A stretch of 37,449 nucleotides of DNA. Origin: Calditrichia bacterium (lineage in GTDB: Bacteria > Calditrichota > Calditrichia > Calditrichales > Calditrichaceae). This document shows, one piece after another, positions 7,788-16,200 of the stretch. Within the stretch, counting starts at the first letter, position 1. Each line of letters opens with the position of its first letter. The notes beneath the pieces were generated by a model. It ran no database searches. It had not been told where the DNA came from and saw only the letters and a program-made list of their open reading frames with translations. The stretch covers positions 1 to 37,449 of the forward strand of contig JALSTK010000148.1 of NCBI GenBank assembly GCA_026983775.1, given 5' to 3'. The position numbers were made by a program, and so were the translations under genes.

Positions 7788-8236
7788 GACAAAACTCCTG
7801 AAAGAAGAATGAGCCCTAAAATGCCCAGGGCATAAAGTCCGGCCAGAAAATCATCGACCATAATACCCCAACCTCCTTTTAATCTCTGGACATCGTCGAT
7901 GGGAAAGGGCTTCCAGATATCGAAGAGACGAAAAAACACAAAAGCCAGAGCATAAACCACAAGAGTATGAGGGACAAATAAGCAGGCGGTCCACTGGCCG
8001 ACTACTTCATCGATGACTACAATGGGTGGATCCGTACCGCGTTCCTTCTCGATAAAACCGGAACTCCAGACACCGAGCAGGAAAAAGAAGAGGATTAGTA
8101 GTATTTTGCTAACCGCATCCATGGGAATAAACCAGAACAGTAACAGACCTAAAAGAGCTCCTGCGGTACCGGGTGCTTTGGGTACGAAGCCGGCTCCCAG
8201 TGCCGTAGCGATTAGATAGTGAAAAAATCGAAGCAT
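7784..8236 (-). CDS. pgpA: Phosphatidylglycerophosphatase A
   Basis: A 150-residue membrane protein of the PgpA family. The hallmarks are P-K-A-P-G-T-A-G near the N-terminus, D-E-V-V-G-Q in the middle and G-G-W-G-I-M-V-D-D-F-L-A-G in the C-terminal third, between hydrophobic helices. It dephosphorylates phosphatidylglycerophosphate to phosphatidylglycerol in the inner membrane, the step after PgsA. The adjacent upstream gene is pgsA, so the two consecutive steps of phosphatidylglycerol synthesis are encoded together. An AAGGAA ribosome site sits at the pgsA stop, and the gene end overlaps cinA by four bases. Confidence 0.93.
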   Translation of the reverse strand: MLRFFHYLIATALGAGFVPKAPGTAGALLGLLLFWFIPMDAVSKILLILFFFLLGVWSSGFIEKERGTDPPIVVIDEVVGQWTACLFVPHTLVVYALAFVFFRLFDIWKPFPIDDVQRLKGGWGIMVDDFLAGLYALGILGLILLSGVLS

Positions 8237-8245
8237 GGATATTCC

Positions 8246-8854
8246 TTATTTTCTTCGCAGTAACAGGGCAAATCGTCGTGCCAGCTCACTGGCGTGAGAC
8301 CAGTTAACGATTAAGTACTGCAGGCCGCTGATCACGGTAAGCAAAGTGACCAGGGCCATGGTAATCGTTGTCCATAAATACCACGGTTGTGAAACCCGGT
8401 TCAGCTCAAGCGGCGGCAGCCGGGGTACATTGATGTAGATGAGCAGTAAAAAAGTAAAGGCCATCTGAATAAAGGTCTTCCACTTGGCAAACAGGCTGGT
8501 GATAATGGGCTTACCGATATAAAGGGCAAAAATGCGTAGTCCGGTCACGATGAAATCCCTGACCAGGACGGTAATGACCATCCACCAAAAAATATAATGC
8601 ATCCGGGCAAAGACAAACAGGGCCGTGGAAACCAGTAACTTATCGGCCAGAGGATCCATAAATTGCCCCCAGCGGGAAGTCATGTGGTAGCGCCTGGCTA
8701 CGAATCCGTCATACCAGTCCGTAAAAGAAGCCAGAAAATAGACAATGGTGGCAATAAACCGGTAGTAGGGATCATTGGTAATGATCAGAAAATAGAAGAC
8801 AGGCGTCAGAAAGATACGGATCAGAGTTAGCTGGTTCGGAATGGTATATTTCAT
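8246..8854 (-). CDS. pgsA: CDP-diacylglycerol-glycerol-3-phosphate phosphatidyltransferase
   Basis: A 202-residue integral membrane enzyme. The CDP-alcohol phosphatidyltransferase motif DG-x2-AR-x8-G-x3-D-x3-D is complete: D49-G50, A53-R54, G63, D67 and D71. It joins CDP-diacylglycerol and glycerol-3-phosphate to give phosphatidylglycerophosphate, the committed step to phosphatidylglycerol. Several hydrophobic segments follow the motif. It is the first gene of the minus-strand operon and lacks an obvious Shine-Dalgarno sequence. A candidate promoter lies about 110 bases upstream (8970-8999). Confidence 0.93.
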   Translation of the reverse strand: MKYTIPNQLTLIRIFLTPVFYFLIITNDPYYRFIATIVYFLASFTDWYDGFVARRYHMTSRWGQFMDPLADKLLVSTALFVFARMHYIFWWMVITVLVRDFIVTGLRIFALYIGKPIITSLFAKWKTFIQMAFTFLLLIYINVPRLPPLELNRVSQPWYLWTTITMALVTLLTVISGLQYLIVNWSHASELARRFALLLRRK

Positions 8855-8949
8855 AAACAGAACAATTTGTGGTTCAATTCAAATCAAATGATCCTTCCGT
8901 TTGACAGGTAGCGGGTTGAATTCGTGTCGGATCACTTTAACTATTTTTA

Positions 8950-8963
8950 TTAACTTAAGTTAA
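8950..8963. promoter_or_regulatory. 14-bp perfect palindrome at the predicted pgsA transcript start
   Basis: TTAACTTAAGTTAA is its own reverse complement. It covers approximately +1 to +14 of the transcript predicted from the minus-strand promoter at 8970-8999, a typical place for a repressor operator. A looser relative, TTATGTTAAGTAAA, lies at 5769-5782 just upstream of recA. AT-rich palindromes arise easily by chance, so this is only a candidate. Confidence 0.3.
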
Positions 8964-8969
8964 ACTAAA

Positions 8970-8999
8970 AATTTATCCTAAAAAGAAAATCAATTCAAG
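8970..8999 (-). promoter_or_regulatory. Candidate promoter of the pgsA-pgpA-cinA operon
   Basis: Read on the minus strand, CTTG (8999-8996) is followed after 20 bases by TAAATT (8975-8970) and then TT. In sigma-70 terms this is TTGAAT and TAAATT. The arrangement matches five other candidate promoters in this window. It leaves a leader of roughly 110 bases before pgsA. Confidence 0.4.
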
Positions 9000-9051
9000 A
9001 GCAGAAACGATTTGTTTTGAAAAATAGTTGGATCGGGACGGTTAAATGGTT

Positions 9052-9080
9052 TTGCATTCTGATGAGTCCCTCTTTAAATT
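9052..9080 (+). promoter_or_regulatory. Candidate promoter of the DUF512-der operon
   Basis: TTGCAT (9052-9057; TTTG at 9051-9054) and TAAATT (9075-9080) are separated by 17 bases. A transcript starting near 9087 would have a leader of about 24 bases. The -10 is identical to those proposed upstream of the TPR/Tol operon and aspS. Confidence 0.4.
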
Positions 9081-9110
9081 GCTGCTCTTATTGAAAAAAA
9101 GAGAATAAAG

Positions 9111-10412
9111 ATGGTTAACATTATCGAGGTTGCAGCGCAGGGAATCGGATCGGAACTGGGTATCCGTAGCGGCGACCGTCTTTTGAAAATAAACGGACAT
9201 GAAATAACCGATCGTCTGGACTATCGGTTCTATGTCTCCGAGGAGAAAGTTGATCTGTTGATCGAACGGAACGGCGAACAGATTCTATATGAGATTGAGA
9301 AAGAAGCGGACGACCAGTTGGGCTTGACTCTGGAAGAAATGAAATTAAAGGCTTGTGGGAATAACTGCGTTTTTTGTTTCGTCTATCAGAATCCTAGGGG
9401 AATGCGCAAACCGCTGTATTTTAAAGATGAAGATTATCGTTTTTCATTTCTTTATGGTCATTATGTTACCATGACTACCATGGGACAGAAAGATTTGCAG
9501 CGTATCGTAGAGCAGCGTTTAAGTCCGCTCTATGTTTCGGTTCATTCCACGGAAGAAAAAACGCGAAAATTGCTTCTCGGCATCAAACGGGACGATCATC
9601 TTTTGGAGAAAATCGATTTTTTGACCCGCAACGGGATTGAATTACATGCCCAGATTGTACTTTGCCCGGAAATCAATGACGGACCGATTTTCGATAAAAC
9701 CATCCATGATCTCAAGAAATTCTATCCGGGGATAAAATCGGTGGCTGTCGTTCCCCTGGGATTAACCCGTTACCGTGATCATCTAATGCCCATGCGTATG
9801 CACAGCAGGAAAGAACTTCGCGAAATGATCCGTTACACCAATGTTATGCGTCAGAAATTAAAAGATGAACTTGGAAATTATTTTATCTATCTGGCGGATG
9901 AATTTTTCATAAAAGCAAATTATCCCTTGCCGGACGCCTCTTATTATGATGAGTTTTATCAGATCGAGAACGGAGTCGGTGAATTTCGTGACCTGATCGA
10001 TCGATTCCATGAAGATGTACTTCCCTCGACCTGGGAAGTTCCGACGCAGATCACCTGGGTTACCGGAGAGCTGGCCGCTCGTCCTCTGCAGGAATCGATT
10101 ATCAACCCTTTGCGCCGAATCCCTAACCTGTCCATCGATCTGAGAACGGTGAAGAATGAATTTTATGGGCAGTCGATCCAGGTTTCCGGTCTGCTGGTCG
10201 GGCAGGATATATACGCTCAGCTTAAGAATACGGATTTGGGAGATCTGGTTTTACTCCCTCCCAGAGTATTGAATGATGAAGGCCTGTTTTTGGATGACTG
10301 GACGGTGGATAAACTCGAGGATAGGCTGGGGGTGCCTTGTCATGTGTATGCGGAACCGCTGAATAAGTTACAAGAGGTCACTTCCCGGGTACGCAGACGG
10401 AAAACCGCCTGA
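9111..10412 (+). CDS. DUF512 family radical-SAM-like protein with PDZ domain
   Basis: A 433-residue cytoplasmic protein. Residues 1 to about 70 form a PDZ-like domain (G-I-R-S-G-D-R-L-L-K-I-N-G). A canonical radical-SAM cysteine motif C82-x3-C86-x2-C89 follows, then the conserved R-G-M-R-K-P-L-Y-F-K-D-E-D-Y-R-F-S-F segment of the family. The C-terminal DUF512 domain includes V-T-G-E-L-A, N-E-F-Y-G and V-S-G-L-L-V-G-Q-D. The reaction catalysed is not known; the cysteines imply a [4Fe-4S] cluster and SAM chemistry. It ends 37 bases before der, a recurrent neighbourhood for this family that hints at a link to ribosome assembly. Confidence 0.88.
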   Translation: MVNIIEVAAQGIGSELGIRSGDRLLKINGHEITDRLDYRFYVSEEKVDLLIERNGEQILYEIEKEADDQLGLTLEEMKLKACGNNCVFCFVYQNPRGMRKPLYFKDEDYRFSFLYGHYVTMTTMGQKDLQRIVEQRLSPLYVSVHSTEEKTRKLLLGIKRDDHLLEKIDFLTRNGIELHAQIVLCPEINDGPIFDKTIHDLKKFYPGIKSVAVVPLGLTRYRDHLMPMRMHSRKELREMIRYTNVMRQKLKDELGNYFIYLADEFFIKANYPLPDASYYDEFYQIENGVGEFRDLIDRFHEDVLPSTWEVPTQITWVTGELAARPLQESIINPLRRIPNLSIDLRTVKNEFYGQSIQVSGLLVGQDIYAQLKNTDLGDLVLLPPRVLNDEGLFLDDWTVDKLEDRLGVPCHVYAEPLNKLQEVTSRVRRRKTA

Positions 10413-10449
10413 GCCGGGTAAAGAAACGTGGAAAGAGAGCAGTAAGTAT

Positions 10450-11766
10450 ATGGGCAAACCTGTTGTAGCCATTGTGGGTCGACCCAATGTTGGGAAATCC
10501 ACTTTATTCAACCGCTTAATCGGTAGACGGAAAGCGATTGTCGATGATGCGCCCGGAATCACCCGTGATCGGAATTATGATGCCGTGGAATGGAACGGCC
10601 AGGAATTCGAACTGATTGATACCGGAGGGTATTTACCCGAAGTACGTTCCCGTATGGATGAAGCGATCCGTGAACAGGTTGAGATCGCCCTGGAAGAATC
10701 GGATGTAATCCTCATGATAGTGGATGCCCGTACCGGAATTACCGATGTGGATGAGCGGATTGCTTCCATCCTGCGTAAAGACGCCAAAGAGGTTCTGTTG
10801 GTTGTGAATAAAGTGGATGATCAGAGAGATGACTGGGAAACCGGTCAGTTCTACAATCTGGGTTTGGGTGATCCCCAACCGGTTTCAGCCATGACGGGAC
10901 GGCAGAGCGGTGATTTGCTGGATCAGATTGTGCTGCGGCTTAAGAAATATAATACCTTACCCGAGGAAGAAGGGTTGATTAAATTGGCTGTGATCGGCCG
11001 GGAAAATGTGGGTAAGTCTTCGCTGGTCAATACTCTGCTCGATCAAACCCGTTCCATCGTTACAGATACTCCAGGCACAACCCGCGATCCCGTGGATTCG
11101 ATTCTGAATTACAAGGGAAAGAAGTATTTAATGATCGATACAGCCGGATTGAAGAAAAAGAAACGTATCCGTGAAAATGTCCTTTTTTACAGTAATCTGC
11201 GTACTTACCGAAGTATTAACCGGGCCGATGTGGTGATCTATATGATTGATATTAATGAAGGGCTGACCCGTCAGGATGTTTCGGTAATTGATGAAGCCGC
11301 CAGTCAGAAAAAAGGGGTGGTCCTGGTTTTGAACAAATGGGATCTGATCAAGGATAAGGAAAAGGCCTTTGCAACCTACCGTAAAGAGATCACCGAACGT
11401 CTGGGGCTATTACGCTATATCCCGCAAATTTATGTTTCCGTTTTGGACAAAGTAAGGTTGTACAAAATGCTCGATCTGGCTACGGAAGTCTATTTTGAAC
11501 GCCGGAAACGGATCCCCACTTCGGAATTAAATGATTTCTTCCTTCCCCTGATTCAGAAGAATAATCCTCCGGCTACAAAAGGCAAGGAAATTAAAATAAA
11601 CTATGTCACCCAGGTAAACAGCGCACCGCCGGTATTTGCCTTTTACAGCAATCATCCAAAGCTGATTGTCGAAAGCTATAAGCGTTTTCTGGAAAATCAA
11701 TTACGAAAAGAATATAAATTTAAAGGGGTTCCGGTTATCCTTTCTTTCCGGAAAAAGAATAAATGA
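10450..11766 (+). CDS. der: Ribosome-assembly GTPase Der (EngA)
   Basis: A 438-residue protein with two tandem GTPase domains. The first P-loop is G10-R-P-N-V-G-K-S-T, with D-T-G-G (G3) and N-K-V-D (G4). The second is G183-R-E-N-V-G-K-S-S, with D-T-A-G and N-K-W-D. A KH-like C-terminal domain follows, ending in a basic tail. Der is essential for 50S subunit maturation. The length is normal. Its stop overlaps the start of the next gene by four bases (ATGA), so the secreted metalloprotease behind it appears translationally coupled. Confidence 0.97.
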   Translation: MGKPVVAIVGRPNVGKSTLFNRLIGRRKAIVDDAPGITRDRNYDAVEWNGQEFELIDTGGYLPEVRSRMDEAIREQVEIALEESDVILMIVDARTGITDVDERIASILRKDAKEVLLVVNKVDDQRDDWETGQFYNLGLGDPQPVSAMTGRQSGDLLDQIVLRLKKYNTLPEEEGLIKLAVIGRENVGKSSLVNTLLDQTRSIVTDTPGTTRDPVDSILNYKGKKYLMIDTAGLKKKKRIRENVLFYSNLRTYRSINRADVVIYMIDINEGLTRQDVSVIDEAASQKKGVVLVLNKWDLIKDKEKAFATYRKEITERLGLLRYIPQIYVSVLDKVRLYKMLDLATEVYFERRKRIPTSELNDFFLPLIQKNNPPATKGKEIKINYVTQVNSAPPVFAFYSNHPKLIVESYKRFLENQLRKEYKFKGVPVILSFRKKNK

Positions 11767-13373
11767 TGCGCGCACTTGTTTTTCTTTTGGTTTTGTTGCA
11801 TCTGGCCACGGCCGGGGATACCGACCTTTCGCGGGTGGAGGCCTATATCCATCAACGTTTGAACATAACCACGGTCAGCCCCGCGCCTATGGGTACCTGC
11901 GGTTTCGAAGACCAGTTAAATCTGCGTACTCATTTTAGTCAATTACCGGCTCACCTCCAACGACTGGCCAAACAGCTCATTGTCAAACCGGTACGTCAGG
12001 ACTCCATGCTCAGCCCTAAAGGACATTTTATGCTTCATTACGATACCCTCGGATATCATGCCGTTCCTCTGGCGGACCAGAGCGGTAACGGTATCCCGGA
12101 CTATGTCGATTCGGCCGCGGTTTATCTGGAACATGCCTGGGATGTGGAAATTAACGAGCTGGGCTTTCATCCGCCCCCGGATGCACACGGCCGGCCCATT
12201 GATCACTATCCCGTTTATTTTACCAACTTCGGCTTTTACGGTGTGACCAACTTCGATCTGAAGGATGATATTTTAGAACTGCCCGGAAATAATTATCCAA
12301 GCTATCTGGAATTGAACAATGATTTCTATAACACGGGATTTTATACCACCGGTCTGGCAGCTATGAAGGTAACCTGTGCCCATGAATTCAATCATGCTAT
12401 CCAGCTCGGATATAATTTCAGGGTGGTGAACTACGGTTATCCGGATGTATTTTTTATGGAGATGACTTCTACCTGGCTGGAAGATTTTGTATATAATTCG
12501 GTTAATGATTATTATCAGTACTTAACCAATTTTTTCCCGCATATCGATCGCTATCCCTTTAATCAGGCCGATGGTAACTCCGAATATGCCAATTCTATTT
12601 ATCTGCACATGCTGGCCAAACTCTACGGACCCAAAATTGTCCCGGCCATCTGGCAAAAAATAAACGACTACCCTGCCGTGGATGCGATTAATGCCGCTTT
12701 AATGCAAAAGGGGTCCAACTTTGCCTTGAGCCAGAATCGCTATGCCGTCTGGGTCTATTTTACAGGTAATCGGGCCGATCCTCAAAAATTTTTTACGGAA
12801 GGGGCCCAATATCCGCAGATTTATCTCAATAGCGACATGGACAACCTGACTCAGTCCTTAACGCAATTGCATATGCGGCACGGAAAAACTTACGTGGATA
12901 AAAATTATATCTATGCGGCAAAAATAAGTGCTTCCTCAAACAACGGGTACTGTAACCATATAAATAACGGTCAGGCCAATCATGGTCCGGTTTCCTTTAA
13001 TCAGACTCAAATTTTTAATCAACGTCCCGATGTGCCGTTAATTATTGTTCTAACCAATCCAACGCAAGAGAGTATTAATGATATCACCTATAGTCTCAAT
13101 CTGGCACCTCTGGGCGTGGGATCGAATCCCATGCGGGTCAAAAATAAGGGAGATAAAATCACCTTTTACAATATGCCCCCGCGTTCCGTTCTTTCCGTCT
13201 TTACCGTGAATGGGCGCTTAGTGAGCAGGATTCGCAACGATCAGAATGATGTTCAGAATATCGAATGGGATTTGAGGGACCGTCTGGGTGGAACGTTGCA
13301 CAGCGGGGTTTACTTATATTATTTGAAATCCGGTGACGGATCCTATCCGGGAAAATTTACCCTTGTTCGCTAG
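11763..13373 (+). CDS. Secreted MXAN_6640-like zinc metalloprotease with C-terminal sorting-like domain
   Basis: A 536-residue exported protein (signal peptide ending A-T-A-G near residue 18). Its middle part has G-N-G-I-P-D-Y-V-D, then L-G-F-H-P-P-P-D and a Y-P-V-Y-F-T stretch. The zinc-binding H207-E-F-N-H211 follows, and an acidic E-M-T-S-T-W-L-E-D helix about 25 residues later could supply the third ligand. This order fits the MXAN_6640 family of putative metalloproteases. The last 60 residues resemble FlgD-Ig/T9SS type A C-terminal domains: V-N-G-R-L-V, W-D-L-R-D-R-L-G-G, S-G-V-Y-L-Y-Y-L, K-F-T-L-V-R. That suggests export through the outer membrane, although no secretion genes are in view. 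The substrate is unknown. Confidence 0.72.
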   Translation: MMRALVFLLVLLHLATAGDTDLSRVEAYIHQRLNITTVSPAPMGTCGFEDQLNLRTHFSQLPAHLQRLAKQLIVKPVRQDSMLSPKGHFMLHYDTLGYHAVPLADQSGNGIPDYVDSAAVYLEHAWDVEINELGFHPPPDAHGRPIDHYPVYFTNFGFYGVTNFDLKDDILELPGNNYPSYLELNNDFYNTGFYTTGLAAMKVTCAHEFNHAIQLGYNFRVVNYGYPDVFFMEMTSTWLEDFVYNSVNDYYQYLTNFFPHIDRYPFNQADGNSEYANSIYLHMLAKLYGPKIVPAIWQKINDYPAVDAINAALMQKGSNFALSQNRYAVWVYFTGNRADPQKFFTEGAQYPQIYLNSDMDNLTQSLTQLHMRHGKTYVDKNYIYAAKISASSNNGYCNHINNGQANHGPVSFNQTQIFNQRPDVPLIIVLTNPTQESINDITYSLNLAPLGVGSNPMRVKNKGDKITFYNMPPRSVLSVFTVNGRLVSRIRNDQNDVQNIEWDLRDRLGGTLHSGVYLYYLKSGDGSYPGKFTLVR

Positions 13374-13445
13374 GGGGCGATCTCATTCCGCACGTTAATA
13401 AACTACAGAGTCGATTTAATAGGGCGGCACAATAAAATAAGAACG

Positions 13446-14435
13446 ATGAGACCTTTTCGCTTAACTATATTCATACTGGTAGGGGTGCTGTATGCTTCAG
13501 CCTTTGGCAAAGATTGGATTGCACGCAGCATCGAATTGACCATTAATGGTCGCTTTGACCAAGCCCGCGCTCTTATCGAACCGTTTAAACTGCAAACGGA
13601 TTCTGCTCTGCAGGCCTATTTTTATGATGCCTCGGTACTCAATTCCAGAATGAGTTATCTGGAAAATGATAGAGACGGCAGGGCTTTTATCGAAGATCTG
13701 GATTCGGTGCTGGCCCTTAGCCAACGGTCGGTCGCTAAACATCGGATCGATCAGGCCCGCCTCTATTTTTACCGCGGAAGCGCGTTGGGATATAAGGCTT
13801 TCTACCAGGGAAAACACGGGCAATGGCTGGATGCACTCCGTAACGGTATGCGTTCCGTATCGGACCTGCACAAGGCGGTCGAGTTGGATAGCAGCTTATG
13901 GGATGCCTACCTGGGTATAGGAGTCTACCAATACTGGAAGAGTACCAAATTAAAATTTTTATTGTGGACTCCCTTTGTTTCCGACACCAGGGACAAAGGG
14001 ATTGAAAATATTCTCAAGGCCGTGAATCATCCCTGTTACAGTCAGTATATGGCCATGCACCAACTGGTCTATATTTTATTGAATTACGGTGATTTCGACC
14101 AGGCCTGGTATTACGCTCAAAAAGTGCGTGCCGCTTTCCCGGATAGTCCTTTTATGCGCTGGGCCTATGCCCATTCTTTATATAAAATGCATCGGAACAG
14201 ACAGGCCATAAGAGCGTATTCCCAAATTTTAGATTCCCTATCTATGGATAATCCCAACTGGTTGATTTGTCATCTGCGTTTGGCGGAACTGTTTTCCCGT
14301 CTGAAAGATAAAAAGGAATGTAAGAAACATCTTACGGTTATTTTCGGAGCAAACAAGGATTCCTATCCCCAGGGAATTTCCCGACGCGTGTGGGATAAAG
14401 CCGGGGAATTGGAAAAAAATTGTGCGCAGTATTAA
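13446..14435 (+). CDS. Exported TPR-repeat protein of unknown function
   Basis: A 329-residue protein with an N-terminal signal peptide (hydrophobic about residues 6-20, likely cut after A-F-G or A-S-A). The rest is helical with TPR-like units, for example near residues 25-60 (I-N-G-R-F-D-Q-A-R-A-L-I), 130-165, 200-230 (L-N-Y-G-D-F-D-Q-A-W-Y-Y-A-Q) and 240-290. TPR arrays are protein-binding scaffolds; the partner is not evident. It lies 72 bases after the metalloprotease on the same strand and before the parA promoter region. The ribosome site is weak. Confidence 0.6.
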   Translation: MRPFRLTIFILVGVLYASAFGKDWIARSIELTINGRFDQARALIEPFKLQTDSALQAYFYDASVLNSRMSYLENDRDGRAFIEDLDSVLALSQRSVAKHRIDQARLYFYRGSALGYKAFYQGKHGQWLDALRNGMRSVSDLHKAVELDSSLWDAYLGIGVYQYWKSTKLKFLLWTPFVSDTRDKGIENILKAVNHPCYSQYMAMHQLVYILLNYGDFDQAWYYAQKVRAAFPDSPFMRWAYAHSLYKMHRNRQAIRAYSQILDSLSMDNPNWLICHLRLAELFSRLKDKKECKKHLTVIFGANKDSYPQGISRRVWDKAGELEKNCAQY

Positions 14436-14476
14436 GTTGTATTCATATCCTTTGGTTGGGGAAGGCCGTGTTTCGC

Positions 14477-14505
14477 TTGATTTAAAACATTAAAAAATTT
14501 AACTT
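14477..14505 (+). promoter_or_regulatory. Candidate promoter of the parAB-bactofilin-ATP synthase cluster
   Basis: TTGATT (14477-14482) and TAACTT (14500-14505) are separated by 17 bases in the 123-base gap before parA. A start near 14512 gives a leader of about 47 bases. Downstream I see no other obvious promoter or terminator before the end of atpC, but internal promoters cannot be excluded. Confidence 0.38.
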
Positions 14506-14558
14506 ACTCGATTGATTTTATTGATAAATGAAAAACAGCTGAGGCGTAAAGCGAGTCA

Positions 14559-15326
14559 ATGGGAAAAATAATTGCTATTGCCAATCAAAAAGGCGGAGTC
14601 GGCAAAACTACCACGGCTATTAATTTGTCGAGCTGTCTGGCCGTAGCCGAAAAAAGCGTTCTACTGGTTGATGTGGATCCGCAGGCAAATGCAACCAGCG
14701 GACTGGGTATTGCGCCCGAAGAGGACAAACTTTCGTCTTATGAAATTATTCTGGATAATGAAGATGTACATCGGGCGATACAACCCACCAATGTGCCTCA
14801 TCTGGATATTCTTCCCTCACATATCCGGCTGGTGGGTGCGGAAGTAGAACTGGTTGACATTCCTTCCCGCGAACATCGCTTAAGGAAGCAACTGATCCGG
14901 ATTAAGAATCAGTACGATTTTGTGATCATCGATTGTCCGCCTTCTTTGGGTTTACTCACTCTCAACGCCTTAAGTGCTGCCGATTCGGTGATGATCCCCA
15001 TCCAATGTGAATATTATGCCCTGGAAGGGTTATCCCAGCTTTTAAATACGATTCATCTGGTACAAAAAAATCTGAATCATGATTTGACGGTGGAAGGGGT
15101 TCTGCTGACCATGTATGATTCCCGCCTTAATTTATGCAATCAGGTGGCTCAAGAAGTTCGCGAATATTTTAAGGAAAAGGTATATAAAACGGTTATTCAT
15201 CGTAATGTGCGTCTTGGTGAAGCACCCAGTTTCGGAAAACCGATCATTATGTATGATGCCGTCTGTATTGGCAGCCAAAATTATATTAGTCTGGCAGAGG
15301 AAGTAATTGGTGAAGAAAACAAATAG
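14559..15326 (+). CDS. parA: Chromosome-partitioning ATPase ParA (Soj)
   Basis: A 255-residue ParA/MinD-type ATPase. The deviant Walker A motif K11-G-G-V-G-K-T-T18, the Walker A' D-V-D-P-Q-A-N-A-T-S and the Walker B V-I-I-D-C-P-P-S-L-G are all present. The short N-terminus without HTH is the chromosomal Soj type. It binds DNA nonspecifically as an ATP dimer and is stimulated by ParB during origin segregation. The gene overlaps parB by 17-20 bases. Confidence 0.95.
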   Translation: MGKIIAIANQKGGVGKTTTAINLSSCLAVAEKSVLLVDVDPQANATSGLGIAPEEDKLSSYEIILDNEDVHRAIQPTNVPHLDILPSHIRLVGAEVELVDIPSREHRLRKQLIRIKNQYDFVIIDCPPSLGLLTLNALSAADSVMIPIQCEYYALEGLSQLLNTIHLVQKNLNHDLTVEGVLLTMYDSRLNLCNQVAQEVREYFKEKVYKTVIHRNVRLGEAPSFGKPIIMYDAVCIGSQNYISLAEEVIGEENK

Positions 15327-16176
15327 GCTTGGTCGGGGGCTAAGTGCTCTCATACCTGAAAGAGAAGATACCTTCCCGAACGGCAGTGGACAGTTATTTG
15401 AGATCGAAGTAGCCCTGATAAGAGCGAATCCTTTTCAACCCCGTCTTGATTTTGATCCGGTAGCCCTGGAAGAATTGAAACAATCGATTAAAGAAAAAGG
15501 GGTTATCCAGCCCATAACCGTTCGCAAAGTAGACGGCTATTACGAACTGATCGCCGGTGAGCGTCGCTTGCGGGCCGTTTCCGAATTGGGTCTGGATCGG
15601 GTTCCGGCTTATATAATTGAAGTGAACAGCAAGGAAGAGATGCTGGAACTGGCCATAATTGAAAACGTCCAAAGGGAAAAATTAAATCCTATCGAACAGG
15701 CCGCAGCTTACCAACGCCTGATCGACGAATGCAATCTGACTCAGGATGAAGTGGCCCGGAAGATCGGAAAAGAGCGTTCTACGGTTACCAATATCATACG
15801 TCTTTTGAAATTGCCCGCCCATATTCAGGAAAGTTTACAGCGAGATGAAATTAGTACCGGTCATGCCCGGGCGCTTCTCGCCGTGGAAGACGGGAAAGTC
15901 CGGGATGAAATATGGAAAAAAGTAGTAAAAAATAAGCTGTCGGTTCGCAAGACCGAACAGATGGTACAAAGCTGGTCGAATCAAGGCACGGAAAAGAAGG
16001 TATCCCGCCCCAAGCGTTCCGTTTTTATTAAGAAAGTGGAAGAGGATCTGCGGGAACTTCTGGGAACCAAAGTGGTATTACGTTCCAAAAAAGAAGGGGG
16101 TAGTATTGAAGTGGAATTTTACTCTCCCGAAGATTTAAATCGATTATTGGAAATATTCGAAAAACTTAAAGAATAA
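15307..16176 (+). CDS. parB: Chromosome-partitioning protein ParB (Spo0J)
   Basis: A protein of about 289 residues. The N-terminal ParB/Sulfiredoxin-like domain has N-P-F-Q-P-R, I-Q-P-I-T-V-R and the CTP-binding G-E-R-R-L-R-A box. E-N-V-Q-R-E and a helix-turn-helix (L-T-Q-D-E-V-A-R-K-I-G-K-E-R-S-T-V-T-N) follow, then a C-terminal dimerisation domain. It binds parS and spreads as a CTP clamp. The start is either TTG at 15307 or GTG at 15310. The GAGGAAG ribosome site at about 15297-15303 has better spacing to GTG 15310, so I favour that one. I saw no obvious parS-like palindrome in the window. Confidence 0.93.
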   Translation: MVKKTNRLGRGLSALIPEREDTFPNGSGQLFEIEVALIRANPFQPRLDFDPVALEELKQSIKEKGVIQPITVRKVDGYYELIAGERRLRAVSELGLDRVPAYIIEVNSKEEMLELAIIENVQREKLNPIEQAAAYQRLIDECNLTQDEVARKIGKERSTVTNIIRLLKLPAHIQESLQRDEISTGHARALLAVEDGKVRDEIWKKVVKNKLSVRKTEQMVQSWSNQGTEKKVSRPKRSVFIKKVEEDLRELLGTKVVLRSKKEGGSIEVEFYSPEDLNRLLEIFEKLKE

Positions 16177-16200
16177 TAAAGGTCGTTCGATAAAAGTCCT

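Noticed and set aside
8901-8929. Perfect TTGACA upstream of DUF512
   Set aside because: The sequence at the expected -10 distance (GTGTCG) does not resemble a promoter; the site at 9052-9080 fits better.
11763-11766. Overlaps of neighbouring frames (der/protease, pgpA/cinA, AtpZ/subunit I) as possible frameshifts
   Set aside because: Each is a clean four-base ATGA stop-start overlap between two complete proteins.
14436-16200. parS sites near parAB
   Set aside because: No sequence close to TGTTTCACGTGAAACA was found by reading; the sites may lie elsewhere.
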